Source: Pseudopyrenochaeta lycopersici
Lineage: Eukaryota; Ascomycota; Dothideomycetes; Pleosporales; Pseudopyrenochaetaceae
Direction: 5' to 3'
Assembly: GCA_003313425.1 (NCBI GenBank)
Contig: NHZP01000041.1
Coordinates: forward strand, 372,001 to 436,000
Length of the DNA stretch: 64,000 bases
The notes below the pieces were generated by a model. The model saw only the letters and a program-made list of their open reading frames with translations, was not told the DNA's origin and did not search any database. Positions 10,811 through 20,389 of the stretch are shown here, piece by piece. The position numbers and the translations under genes are program-made. Positions within the stretch are counted from its first letter, which is position 1; every line of letters starts with the position of its first letter.

Positions 10811-12653
10811 ACGTGTTCCACCAGTCAGTGGCGAACACCAGTCAGTCGCGCACCCCACCAAATCGTCCACGCTTGCTCTCAAAACAACAACGATGACCTC
10901 TCAACGACAGCCTCCTGCAGCTCAAAAGGAAGGTCGTGTCCTTCTTGCATCGCAGGCCTTTAATTTGAAGCAGATAAAGAGCGTCCGGAGGGCTGCGAAG
11001 CTGTTTAACGTTCCTGATTCGACGCTCCAAGGTCGCCTTGACGGACGCCTACCTCAACCTATTATCAACGCACGTAAACGGAAGCTATTACCTACTGAGG
11101 AACAGAGCCTTGTTCAATAGATACTAGAGCTTAATCAACAAGGCTTTCCGCCTTATATTATTAACGTACGTTAGATGGGAGACGCCCTTCTCGCTACACG
11201 AGGCCAGCAGCCTCCTCCACCACTTCTCGGTAAGAACTGGGTCTCTCGCTTTATTAAGGCTCAGTCAGAGCTTCAGGCAAAGTAGAACCGTAAATTCCAC
11301 TCACAGCGCGCAAAATGCGAGGATCCTATAAAGATAAACGCCTAGTATAGCCTTGTGAGGGACACATTTGAGACGTACGGGATAGTAGTAGAGGACACCT
11401 ATAACTTTGATAAGACAGGGTTTATAATAGGTATCGCCTTAACGTCAAAGGTTATTACTAGCTCTAATACTATCAGATGAGCAACTGTTGTACAGCCTGG
11501 CAACCATAACTAGACAACAACAATTAAGTGTGTAAGCGCTGTAGGCTACGTACTGCCTCCCTTTATTATCCTTAAGGGTAAGGTCCGCCAGGCGTCGTAG
11601 TATAGTCCTAAGCTTCAGCTACCTAGTGACTAGAGTATCAGTGTAAGCAACAATAGATGGACAACCGACGACCTTAGCCTTGCCTAGTTAAAGCATTTTA
11701 ACGTCCTCACGGCCTCACGTACAATTAGAAGCTATCGCTTTCTTATACTAGACGGCCACAGCAGCCACGCAACGCCTGCATTCGATACTTACTGCTCAGA
11801 GAGGAACATTATTACCCTCTATATGCCTCCTCATACGTCTCATAAGCTACAGCCTCTCGATGTTAGTTACTTCTCGCCTCTTAAGACAGCGTACGGACAC
11901 GCGATAGACAGGCTTACGCGCCAACGGCTGCAGTTTATTAATAAGGACGAGTTTCTATATATATATCCTGATATACGTACAACTGTTTTCTCAGTTTCAA
12001 ACATCCTTGGAGGCTTTCGGGCGACAGGCTTGGTCCTGTTCTGTCCTGAACGCGTCCTATCAACGCTTACAGTTGTCCGTACACCGTCTCCTCCACAGAC
12101 AGAGGCCACGGCTGAGGCTGTTTGGACAACAGAAACGCCTCACACGATAGATCAACTCAATCAACAGGCCCGTCTCGTACGTGAGCTCCTCCACCGTCAA
12201 TCACAGAGCCCCTCAAGCAGGGCTCTCGCTCAGCTCGTCAAAGGCTGTCAGCTAGCTATGAACTCAGCTACAATCTTAGCAGAAGAAAACAGCAAACTCC
12301 GTGCCTCAAACACGCGTTTACGACGTAGGAAGGACAGGCAGCGATAATATATTGCAGCTGGAGGCGCGTTGCAGGTCGAGGCAGGTCGTGCGTTGGCTGT
12401 GGCTGCTGAAAGAGCCTTAAATGTAAGGGTGGAGGGTGAGGCTTCTCGGCCTCGGCAACGAGCACCTCCAACCTGCAGTAAGTGCGGAGTTCAAGGTCAT
12501 ATTCGCACCTCGTGTAGACAGAGATAGAGAATATTATTACTATATTTACTAGCAAATTTGCTGCGTGGTTGTCGCGTTATCGTGTGTTGAGATCCTCTCG
12601 TTTCGTGATGGTGCGCGACTGACTGGTGTTCGCCACTGACTGGTGGAACACGT
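10811..12653 (+). mobile_element. Fot1/pogo-like DNA transposon, RIP-like mutated
   Basis: The element is 1843 bp long with inverted repeats of at least 40 bp beginning ACGTGTTCCACCAGTCAGTG at both ends and flanked by TA (10809-10810 and 12654-12655). The repeat contains two CCAGTCAG motifs. It inserted into a 185-bp LTR. It encodes a DDE_1 transposase in plus orientation, disrupted by about ten stops. Its ends are related to those of the MITEs at 53505 and 57403. Confidence 0.9.
10893..12527 (+). pseudogene. Fot1-like transposase with many TAG stops
   Basis: A single frame of 545 codons runs from the ATG at 10893 to TAG at 12525 without indels. The order is an N-terminal psq/CENP-B-like helix-turn-helix (RRAAKLFNVPDSTLQGRL), EDTYNFDKTGF (first Asp), RFLILDGHSSH (second Asp), MPPHTSHKLQPLDVSYFSPL (third Asp), and a C-terminal CCHC zinc knuckle (CSKCGVQGHIRTSC). 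About nine internal stops are TAG, one is TGA and one is TAA. The TAGs stand where related copies have W or Q, for example before LKHF. This is the pattern left by CpA-to-TpA changes on either strand. The copy is inactive but its frame is otherwise preserved, so RIP-like mutation rather than slow decay is likely. Confidence 0.88.
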
Positions 12654-12720
12654 TATATGGCAAGATTACTAATGCAGTTTCTTCCTCAGGCTCCCTGAGA
12701 TGACACCTTGGCCTGCGACA

Positions 12721-12815
12721 TACAATCTACCACCTTAACTAACCGTAACAACACACCTGGGGGGTTTAGGCGGCGAGTTTACTGCAGGGCAACATCCGAC
12801 CGTATTATACATTCA
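12721..12815. repeat. Diverged outer extension of the left inverted-repeat arm
   Basis: Read in reverse complement, this stretch matches 27746-27840 at roughly 85% by eye (shared GTATAATACGGTCGGAT, GCCCTGCAGT, GGTTAGTTAAGGT) with substitutions and an indel in a C-run. It lies directly outside the part where no difference was seen. It is the distal 3' flank of the secreted hydrolase gene. The right counterpart is cut off by the Fot1-like element that begins at 27841. Confidence 0.8.
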
Positions 12816-12849
12816 ACACCCTCCTATGCGTAGTTACTAGTCTCGCCTT

Positions 12850-13866
12850 TTAGGCGTCCAGGAACTCCTGCACCAGCTCGGAGAATGCCTTCGGGAACTG
12901 GAAAAGGTGACCGTGTCCGGAGTCCGGGAACACTTGCAGGTAGGAGCCAGGAACTCTCTGCTGTAGGACAAAGTCGCCGGAGGAAGGCGCCAAGACATCG
13001 AGTGTCCCGGAGGTAATGAAGAGAGGCGCCTTGATGTTCTGTGCCTGTTCCAGGTACGTAGAGTTACGGGTGAAGTTGAGGATGGCCTTGAGGTGCCTGG
13101 AGGTACCAGGCTCCTGTACTTGGTTCGTCCTGTTTTCGCCCGGCACGTTGCGCTCAGTGATGCGGCTGGCATAGTCAATGGCCGCAGCCGTGCTAGTGTT
13201 GGACGGGTAGAAGAACAAGCCCAGGCCCTGCTCTTGGGGGATGGTAGGCTGACGAGCAATATCAAATGTCGCGTCGGTGGCCAATTCAATTCCAGGCCCG
13301 TTGCCAACAATCGAACCGGCGATCACCGCCTTCTCGACCAAGTCCGGATAGTTGATGGCAATGTGCTGCGCTACACCGCCGCCCATGGAAAAGCCTAGCA
13401 GGTTGACCTTCTTCACGCCGATAGCCTCGAGGAAGGCAACCGCCGTGTCGCCTTGGGTCGCTACAGAGTCACCAATTTCGCCCGTGCTGTGACCGACGCC
13501 GGCATTGTCGAACAAGATGACGGGCCGGAACTGGGCAAAGTAGTTGAAAAGCAAGGGGTCCGCAATGTCCATGGTCGCACGGAAGTTGGCGAGGAAGATA
13601 ATAGGATTCCCCTTCTTCGAGCCGAAGAGTCGGTATGCAATTCGGGCGCCATTGACGTCGACGTATTTAGTCGGGGCGACTTGAGTCAACTTGGGCGGGG
13701 GGTCGATCAGAGCAACAGCTCGGCACCCACTATGCAGACCTGTTATCTTCTGTTCCAATGTCCTTTTAAGGTCCTTGAAGTAAGCTTACTCAGCGGTTAA
13801 TGCGGTAGGGAACGCGGCCACGCCCGACGCGCCGATCACGGCGGTAAAACTAGTAAACCACTTCAT
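12850..13866 (-). CDS. Secreted alpha/beta hydrolase, left-arm copy
   Basis: This is an alpha/beta hydrolase fold enzyme with unknown substrate. The two-exon model is exon 1 13790-13866, a 60-bp intron 13730-13789 (GTAAGC..GCATAG), and exon 2 12850-13729, giving 318 residues. I preferred this to a start at 13758 because exon 1 encodes MKWFTSFTAVIGASGVAAFP, a clear secretion signal, and the splice joins in frame at DGCRAVALID. The nucleophile elbow is GFSMGGG (Ser about 140), and GHGHLF near the end holds the catalytic His. LDVLAP supplies a likely Asp. The protein resembles the intracellular paralogue at 43069-43926. A TATA-like box lies 110 bp upstream. The gene is divergent from the hydrolase at 15355. 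Confidence 0.85.
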
Positions 13867-13975
13867 TCTGTTTCTAGAGGATGCTGGTATTGTTTGGTTG
13901 AACGAGTGTCGGATGAAAGGCGGTGATTGTGAGAGGCGAGACTAATTAGTGTCTAGATAGACTTCCGTCGCCTCG

Positions 13976-13983
13976 TTTATATA
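13976..13983 (-). promoter_or_regulatory. TATA box of the left-arm secreted hydrolase
   Basis: TATATAAA on the minus strand lies 110 bp before the ATG at 13866 and is followed by a pyrimidine-rich and CAA-rich leader, usual for a fungal core promoter. This is inferred from position and sequence only. Confidence 0.5.
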
Positions 13984-15014
13984 CCACAAGATGGTCTCCT
14001 GAATCAATTTATAATCATAGTCCCAGACGACCTCGGACGTTTGTTTCGTTGCTTGATGACCAACCTTGAAGAGCCTCTTGCTCGTCCGGAGACGCATGAA
14101 TAAGATCGCAATGTCCAGGGATGTCATATAATTGGAACGTTGCTGACGTATTGAGTGGCGGGGCCATAGTCTGTGATTACTGATTGGAAAACCGACATCG
14201 TTTCCAGAGCTACATGGCCACATCAACCCAGCCCTCAATCCATTTCTTAGCCGTCCAATTTGTCGTATTGATCTTGCTGGTCTGTGCTTGCCTACTATGC
14301 TTGCCTCATCAAAATTGTTTCGTTATGCTCTTACCTATACCTTCTGCGTCGATTACATGCTACCTACTCTCAATATCGAAGAACTAATGCACGCACTAGT
14401 TCCTTGCTATCAACGTGATTGCGGCTATAGATTGTTCTAAGCATAAGAGGGTTCTAGATACCACATGAAATAGGGGGAAATTGCAGCCTAGCCACCTCTT
14501 TCTATTCGGTCCTTACCGTTTTATCTATGCTTAAACCCCAAGCCTAGTCCTTGCTATTATCACTGTCTATACAATTAGGTTTGTAATCCTTGTAATTGCG
14601 TCGAGCTAATCCCCCGCTTCTTTAATACTTTAGAATATTGTGTTTCTCAGTAAGATGCTTCACGACAGATTCAATGGAACCTCTAAGAGCGAATTTGCAG
14701 GAACGACAGATGATCACGGGTTCCAGCTCATTAACATAGAGGTCCAGCTACTCAAGGAACTCTCTTACATGCTGGTGATCAGCGGGACGATCGGCCATCG
14801 CGCCGGGAGCTGATTCACGCGTTTGCAAGCGTTTCCGAAGGGAAACGCCGCAAGTCTACGGCAGGTCTACGGCAAAGTGAAGACCGCCGTCGCTAATGCA
14901 ATCAGTTAGTAAGAGACGAAGACATCAACGAGCAAGTGCAGGTTGATAGATAATGGCATGTGGCGTCAAGGGGGTGGCCCGAGCTATCGAGCCAATTTCC
15001 TGACAAGGTTTTAG
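13984..15014. other. Intergenic between the divergent hydrolases, left arm
   Basis: This is about 1 kb with no recognisable gene. It must contain the upstream regions of both hydrolase genes in the arm. Short open frames at 13942-14238 and 14184-14387 look spurious. Confidence 0.4.
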
Positions 15015-15199
15015 TGTCGCACTTGGGTGTGCTTATGATGATGCATCAGGAAGAATTCATGATGAGCAGAAAAGTTGTATTGTGTGTGTATTGTGTCTTG
15101 GTCTAGTGAACCTGACCCCGCACGTCTTAGATTGTATGGCAAGATTACTAATGCAGTTTCTTCCTTAGGCTCCCTGAGATGATGCCTTGGCCTGCGACC
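15015..15199. mobile_element. 185-bp solo LTR, left arm
   Basis: The sequence starts TGTCGCACTTGGG and ends CCTGCGACC, where the other copy has CCTGCGACA. It is nearly identical to the LTR at 10691-12720 without the Fot1-like insertion. It lies 155 bp upstream of the hydrolase at 15355 and could contribute promoter sequence. No target duplication is visible. Confidence 0.72.
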
Positions 15200-15354
15200 C
15201 CCGTTTACAACTAGCCTCGGCATTTCGTGCTCCTCTTAACACTCCGCGAACATAAACACAACAATGGGAAATGCGATCCTTGTTGCTTCACTACTCCAGA
15301 CTTCGAAAACTCCATTATTCCAATTTCTTGAAATAGTCAGTCACCACAGTTAAC

Positions 15355-16416
15355 ATGAGCAGTTCGGTGAAGACGGTCCGTGTCGCCCATCTCGGCGGCA
15401 TCGACGCCGCCTACCAAATGCCCAACCACTACGATCCGTCGAAGCCGACACTCGTCCTCGCCCACTCTTTCATGACAACCAGTGACCTGTACCGTCCGCA
15501 ATTTGAAAACTCGGCGCTGACGTCGACCACCAACCTCATCGCTGTTGACCTTCTCGGGCACGGCCGTACCCGCACTAATGGCTCGGAGCAGTTCACATAT
15601 TGGGACTCCGCCATCATGATTCTACAGGTGCTTGACAGCCTCAAGGTCAGCAATTTTTACGCGTTAGGCACGAGCCAGGGCGGTTGGGTTGTTGTGAGAC
15701 TGGCGCTACTAGCGCCAACGAGGGTTAGTAGAGCAACCACCATCATCCACGCTCTTCCGTACAAATATCTACCAAGGTCACACGCCTAACTAAACGAACC
15801 TTGTAGGTTCGCGGCGTAATTGTCCTGGGGACTTCCATGGACACGGAATCCGAGCGCACGCAGCGCCTCGGCTGCTGGACGGTCGGTCCCATCGCCGAAT
15901 CCATGATCTCTGGCTGGACCAGCGCTTCTCCAACTCCAAACTTCGTCCTCGACGACGGCTATCTAAACATGCTTGTCGACCTGGGGCTCGGTAAGGGCTG
16001 CGACCCCGCAATTCGCGACTTTTGGGTTAACGAGACCCGCGAACGGTATCGCGGCGACGAGGGACGGAAGCGGGCGCGCATGGCATCTATTAACCTCAGA
16101 GATCGGGATGGACTGCACGGAAGACTCTGGGATGTCACTTGTCCAGTGCTTTGGCTTCAGGTGGGTTTTACTTGACGCTTCTCATCGTGTTAGTTGAGCT
16201 ATTTTGGGAGCAATGGCTTGACTGATGTTCATATAGGGTACCGCCGATATGGTTTATTCTGTTGCGAACGCCAAGGAGGAGATTAGCATGTTTACGCGGT
16301 CAATGGATGTGAAGCTGCAGATTGTCCAGGGAGGTCAGCACTTCCTTAGTGCGTCGAAGCCTGACAAGGTCAACGATGCGGTACTTGTGTTCATCAAGCA
16401 GCATTCTGATGTGTGA
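15355..16416 (+). CDS. Alpha/beta hydrolase (second type), left-arm copy
   Basis: This is an alpha/beta hydrolase of 300 residues in three exons: 15355-15723, 15807-16160 and 16237-16416. The introns are 83 and 76 bp, begin GTTAGT and GTGGGT and end TTGTAG and ATATAG. Exons 1 and 2 are whole numbers of codons, so both joins are in phase. Motifs are VLAHSFMTTSDLY (oxyanion-side loop), GTSQGGW (nucleophile elbow, Ser about 107), and GGQHFLSASKP near the end with the catalytic His. No signal peptide is seen, so it is probably cytosolic. It differs in sequence from the secreted hydrolase next to it. The exact substrate cannot be told; lactones and esters are common for this fold. Reading frames are intact. 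Confidence 0.85.
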
Positions 16417-16600
16417 AGCCATAAACAGAGGTAAGAATAACAAGCTTCAAACGTCTAAATAGAAAAGGACATCTCAAAGTACTTCCATAATCTTAGTATC
16501 TTTCTTCAAGCGATACAAAATGAGATATTTGACTGGGCATCGTCGTGACAGCTTTGAATTGAAGCTCTGTAGAGAAATAGCGATATACTGAGGAAAGTAA

Positions 16601-16636
16601 CTTATCCCTTCGTCTGCTGGATATGCTCTCTCTCGC
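16601..16636. mobile_element. piggyBac-like terminal motif, left arm
   Basis: CTTATCCCTTCGTCTGCTGG followed by ATATGCTCTC matches the terminal inverted repeat of the piggyBac relic at 1053-3339. No partner end or TTAA is found within the arm, so it is an orphan end. The mirror copy is at 23925-23960. Confidence 0.55.
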
Positions 16637-16746
16637 GCACTAAAATAACCGGGATATAAGCTGGGCGGGCGGGGCGCCGTCCCAACACGAGCCAGGAGGA
16701 ACAAAACATCACAACAACGCGTTTTGACACCTTATTTCAGCTGATT

Positions 16747-17951
16747 TTGATGAAACCTGACTTTAATAAAATGCCTCGAGAGCCTCGGCGTCGCCTTAGA
16801 TCTCGTTTTACTACACCTCCATCTGTACTTGCTTCAGATGACGACGCGCAGCTCGCAACACCTCAACGCTCTGCTGTGTTTGCTATCCTCTGGTTCTGCC
16901 AGGTAAAGCAAATTCACTGCTCCTTAGAGGATATACATCAGATACTGAAGATACCAACATCAACGTCTTCCCGCGTCCTTAGATCAGGGAGAGTTCGCCG
17001 CCTTCAAAATTCTGATGAGCCCGAAACTCGGGGCCGGCCAAAGGAGTTCAGTGCACAAGATGCAGAGGCTATTGCCTCTCTCCTAGATGAGCTCCCTTTG
17101 ATGAAAAGGATCTCCCTTGGCAAGATCTCTCTATTAAGGCAGGTGTCTTGAAAGATGTTACGATGGGCTCTAGTAATAAAAAGAATGTTTTTAGTACAAG
17201 CACAATTCAGAGGAATGTCACAGATGTGACAGGAGTGAAGAGTCATCCTGCAGCTGTAAAAGAGAAGCATACAAAACCTCAGCAAAAAGCTCGAGTAGTT
17301 TGGTGTGTTGTCCAGCTTCAACTCCGCCCAAATAGTTTTGATTGGAGGTGTGTACTCTGGTGCGATGAGTTGCATTATATGATAGGCCCAAAGTATCAGA
17401 AAAACGTAAAGAGGAGGGTAGGAGAGAGGTATAAGAGCACAAATATTCAGTATGAGAAGGACCATAAGCCAGATCCTGAGAAGCAGCACTACTTCCATAT
17501 GTTTACAATAATTGGCTACAACTCCGCCTGGTGCATGCCATATGATGCAGGTACTAGTAATGGAAAGATGACAAGTGACTGCTACATAAGTACTATCCTC
17601 CCAGCCCTACAAAAGCATATATTAGAGATTGGTGGAGAGGGGATCCTCTAGCAGGATAGAGATAGTGCACACATCTCAAGATCAACAATTGGCTGGATGC
17701 ATTCTCATAGCTTACCTTACATAATCTCACCTCCAAAGTTCCCAGATCTTAGTATTATGGAGACTTGGGCAGGCCCTCTAAAGCGAAACTTCGCTCAGAA
17801 GAGGTGCTGGACAGAAAAGCAAGGTGTTACTCGCTTCTACGAGGTATGGAATCAGCTGAAGCCAGAGAAGATCAATCGAACGATTGACGCCTATCCCACC
17901 AGGCTGCAAAACTGCAAGGATGAATACCATGGCTTAGCAACAAAATACTAA
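16747..17951 (+). pseudogene. Tc1/mariner-like (IS630 superfamily) transposase, left arm
   Basis: Three consecutive segments together give one transposase. The N-terminal part has a helix-turn-helix-like region (DIHQILKIPTSTSSRVLRSG) and a basic GRPKEF motif. A one-base frame change near 17100 (LPLMKR in one frame, LPFDEKDLPW in the other) leads to a second part with the first catalytic Asp in VLWCDELHYMIG. An in-frame TAG at 17650 precedes QDRDSAHIS (second Asp), and PPKFPDLSIMETWAGPLKR gives the third acidic residue region. The same frameshift and stop are present in the right-arm copy, so both lesions predate the arm duplication or were shared by conversion. Confidence 0.8.
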
Positions 17952-18029
17952 GGAATTTACGTCAGTTTTTGCAACCTTGAGCGATGCAAAATAGCGTTTT
18001 TTGGCTGTGAAATGCAGCTGTTTTGCTTA

Positions 18030-18202
18030 CCGAGGTTCACCCCGTAACGCACCACCCCGCGTAACGCACCATCCGAGCATGCAACACTAACTTTTCAACA
18101 CTACGTAACTCAACCAATATGAGGAAAATTGAGGATGCGCTTGCAGAAATCGACTCCTGGAAGCCTGGAGATAGTATTCCTTATCAAGAAATAGCTAGAA
18201 AG
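18030..18202. mobile_element. End fragment of a pogo-family element, left arm
   Basis: A TA at 18028-18029 precedes CCGAGGTTCACCCCGTAACG. The fragment runs to the start codon and the first 27 codons or so of a pogo transposase (ATG at 18119, MRKIEDALAEIDSWKPGDSI), ending at the LTR. In the right arm the same gene continues beyond the LTR; here it does not. Confidence 0.85.
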
Positions 18203-18420
18203 TGTTGGTATGAGTACACTAATAATGTGGCACATGTGATGCAATTCTTAATAGGCTTGGAACTATCATAATTTTAAGTTATCTCCTTTTCTTTCTTCGA
18301 AGCGCAGCCTAGTCGTTATATCTACGGCCTCAACTTCAGTTCTTCGGACTGGCCGACGGTCAACCCGATATTCTCGGTCTCTCCGATCAGATATCACCGT
18401 ACTTTCTAGACCTGTCAACA
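18203..18420 (-). mobile_element. Solo LTR at the inner edge of the left arm, mismatched flanks
   Basis: This 218-bp LTR has the ends TGTTGACAGG and ACCAACA on the minus strand. Its left flank is GAAAG and its right flank AATTC, so it lacks a target duplication. The right-arm copy (22141-22358) has CTTTC on both sides, the complement of GAAAG. The right flank begins a hAT fragment whose full-length relative at 54271 has the continuous sequence GTCAATTCGATC. Confidence 0.88.
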
Positions 18421-18600
18421 AATTCGATCAATCCAAGCCTCGTCTTGGTATTTTTGCAATCAAATCAAACCTTGATACGAAGCTTGATTGTTCGGCTTGA
18501 TTGGCTTGATGTTTTAGTGTTGCAGGAGTGTGTTCGGCAACATGTTTTTAGCTTCAATTTCAATAAGGCTATTGAGTTTGCTGTACGAGCGATGATGATG
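18421..18600 (+). mobile_element. 5' fragment of the 54211-type hAT element
   Basis: From AATTCGATCAATCCAAGCCT onward this matches 54271-54440 by eye with scattered C/T and G/A differences, then diverges at a GATGATGATGATG run. The element's terminal 60 bp and all coding sequence are missing. It marks the start of the spacer between the inverted-repeat arms. Confidence 0.8.
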
Positions 18601-18685
18601 ATGCTGATGAATTCCTACTCGGTTCAGCCGCGGCTTCTCTGCAGCTATGCCCCACCAGGTGTTGCAAGTAACGTGTTTTACCAGT

Positions 18686-20129
18686 CACGCGGGCGCAAAA
18701 AAAGGCCGCACCGCAAATGCCTTGGCGTCCCCCAACACCAACAAATTACTATGGAAAGGAGGACAATTGCGCACTTTTTGGAGTAGATTTCAACAAGCTA
18801 TGATGCTCGCAAGGTGAGGTTATAGATTTTGCTATACAGGTTGGTTTTTTGGTGTTGCAGCTATCAAAACAGCGCGCTCACGCGAGGTTACCAACCCAGT
18901 CATTTGACCATCCATTGCAATGCAATCTTTCAGCCTATTTAGCATAGAATTGACACGCTCATTGATGAAGCCTTGTTCTATCCTCTCCCATCCTTCAAGA
19001 GCAAGCTCTCGCGTATCTCCCTCATCCCAATGTGGAAATTTCTTGACGTACTGCTTAGGTGGTTGCCAGCAATTTTCTATAGGAGCAAGGTCAGGGCTAG
19101 AGTGACAGTTGAAGTAACTCTCGAGCTTATGGAGATCTTTCCACTGCCATACTATGTTATTTTTGCCAGGGCCATGGCCTGAGTCCCCATCCTCCTCAAG
19201 TACAAAGTCATCTCCTCATTCAAGCCAGGGCTTAACCACAGGCTCAAGGATCTGATCGATATAGGCGTGTTGCGTCATCTTGCCATTGATATTGCTTGGG
19301 ATCTCGTAGAAGGTGAGAGCTGACTTGAAATTATAGCTAATAGCTACCCAGCCATGTACTTTCTTGAGGTTGCACTCACGGTTATCTCACTCCTGCTTAT
19401 CTCATTACTAGATACAATCACTACAGTAGCGTTCCCCTAGCTTGCGGATGATATAGATGCTACCCTGAGGGCTAAGAGCCCAGTATACCTCATTAGAGAA
19501 CCTGACACGATGCTAGTCTATAGCATCAGGGTAGTATTGTAGCATGATAGAGGCCTAGGATTTTCTAGTAGCAGCTGTACTATTATTAATCCATCTCTTC
19601 TGGCATGCAATATACTTAGAGTAGCTTATAGTATTACCCATCGCATGAGAGATTGTACGTGCTGAGACTCCTTCAACACCAGCCTCAAATCCTAGCTCAA
19701 GCCATGATAGCTTTCTTGCTTCAAAACCTACCTCTTTTATGATCCTGTCCATCTCCTTGAGCTATCCATTTAAGATAAGTGAGGGTCTACCACGGCACTC
19801 ACCTGCCTCACTTCTGTGGTACCTTCTATCAACGCTGCCTAGTAAGATCATTGCCCAACCTTGTCGTTTAGAGACTCCATTAAATCTAAATACGTCTGCT
19901 TTTGAGTGTAGAATGCCACGGGCCTCCATGTACTCAGTCGCCCCCCAAACCCAGCTCTTTTTGGGCGTATCATGAGAATCACCATTATCCCAGTCTATTA
20001 TGAAGAGGAGGAGGAAAAAAAATATGTAGAGCGTTAGTAGTGTGGCTACAAAGTTGGTTAACAGAGCACTTAGGTTTCAATTTTGGTGGGGCACGGACGC
20101 GCGGTGCGGCCATTTTTTGCGCCCGCGTG
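18686..20129 (-). mobile_element. Tc1/mariner-like element nested in a pogo/MITE terminus
   Basis: The ends CACGCGGGCGCAAAAAAAGG (left) and the complement of CACGCGGGCGCAAAAAATGG (right) are inverted repeats. The outer flanks are TAACGTGTTTTACCAGT at the left and CCAGTCATCCGCGCACCC at the right. Those resemble the terminal repeats of the ACGTGTT-class elements in this window, so the mariner seems to have landed in the end of such an element. CCAGT occurs on both sides but may be an internal repeat of the host rather than a target duplication. Confidence 0.7.
18875..19975 (-). pseudogene. Mariner-type DDE_3 transposase, RIP-like mutated
   Basis: Conceptual reading of the minus strand gives a helix-turn-helix block (GVSARTISHAMGNTISYSKY), a block with VRFSNEVYWALSPQG, then [17 protein letters not shown] (second catalytic Asp) and [20 protein letters not shown] (third, in the PDLxPIE motif). 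Stops include several TAG at expected W positions (LNG-W-LKE, RKS-W-ASIM, AID-W-HRV), plus TAA and TGA between 19380 and 19430. The frame is otherwise continuous. This is a DDE_3-type transposase, unlike the DDE_1 Fot1-like copies. Confidence 0.78.
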
Positions 20130-20389
20130 CCAGTCATCCGCGCACCCTACCAAAACGGATGCCTCTCAATGCTTAATTGCTCAATAGCAGCGTAGTAAAT
20201 TTTAAATTTAATAAAGAGACAAGCTAGTCTATTTACGGCTATACTGAGTTCGAGTATGTCCTTGAATATGACAGTTGCTGCACGTTGGTGATGCTCGCTG
20301 ACGCCTCTGCAATGGCTGAGCTTGACTACGCTCTCGTACTTTAAAATAAGTGGGAAATACCGTACCCGAGGTTCACCCCGTAACACACC

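Larger units (their letters stand above)
10691..12720. mobile_element. 185-bp solo LTR split by a Fot1-like element
   Basis: The repeat begins TGTCGCACTTGGG at 10691 and ends GGCCTGCGACA at 12720. Removing the inserted transposon (10811-12653) and one TA leaves 185 bp. The same 185-bp sequence is present without the insertion at 15015-15199 and its mirror 25362-25546, providing an empty site. TG..CA ends with complementary heptamers suggest an LTR. No 5-bp target duplication is visible around this copy. Confidence 0.75.
12816..18420 (+). repeat. Left arm of a 5.6-kb inverted repeat
   Basis: Every position x in this arm corresponds to 40561 minus x in 22141-27745 on the other strand, with no indel. 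All open frames translate identically in both arms, and the stretches I compared base by base (around 12841, 14341, 16561 and 18061) are identical. The arm holds a secreted hydrolase gene, a 185-bp LTR, a second hydrolase gene, a piggyBac-like end, a Tc1-like pseudogene, a pogo end and a solo LTR. At its inner edge the solo LTR abuts a hAT fragment. At its outer edge identity drops abruptly. Confidence 0.95.

Noticed and set aside
14184..14387. A small membrane-like open frame between the divergent hydrolases.
   Set aside because: It lacks support beyond chance hydrophobic codons from T-rich sequence and overlaps the promoter region.
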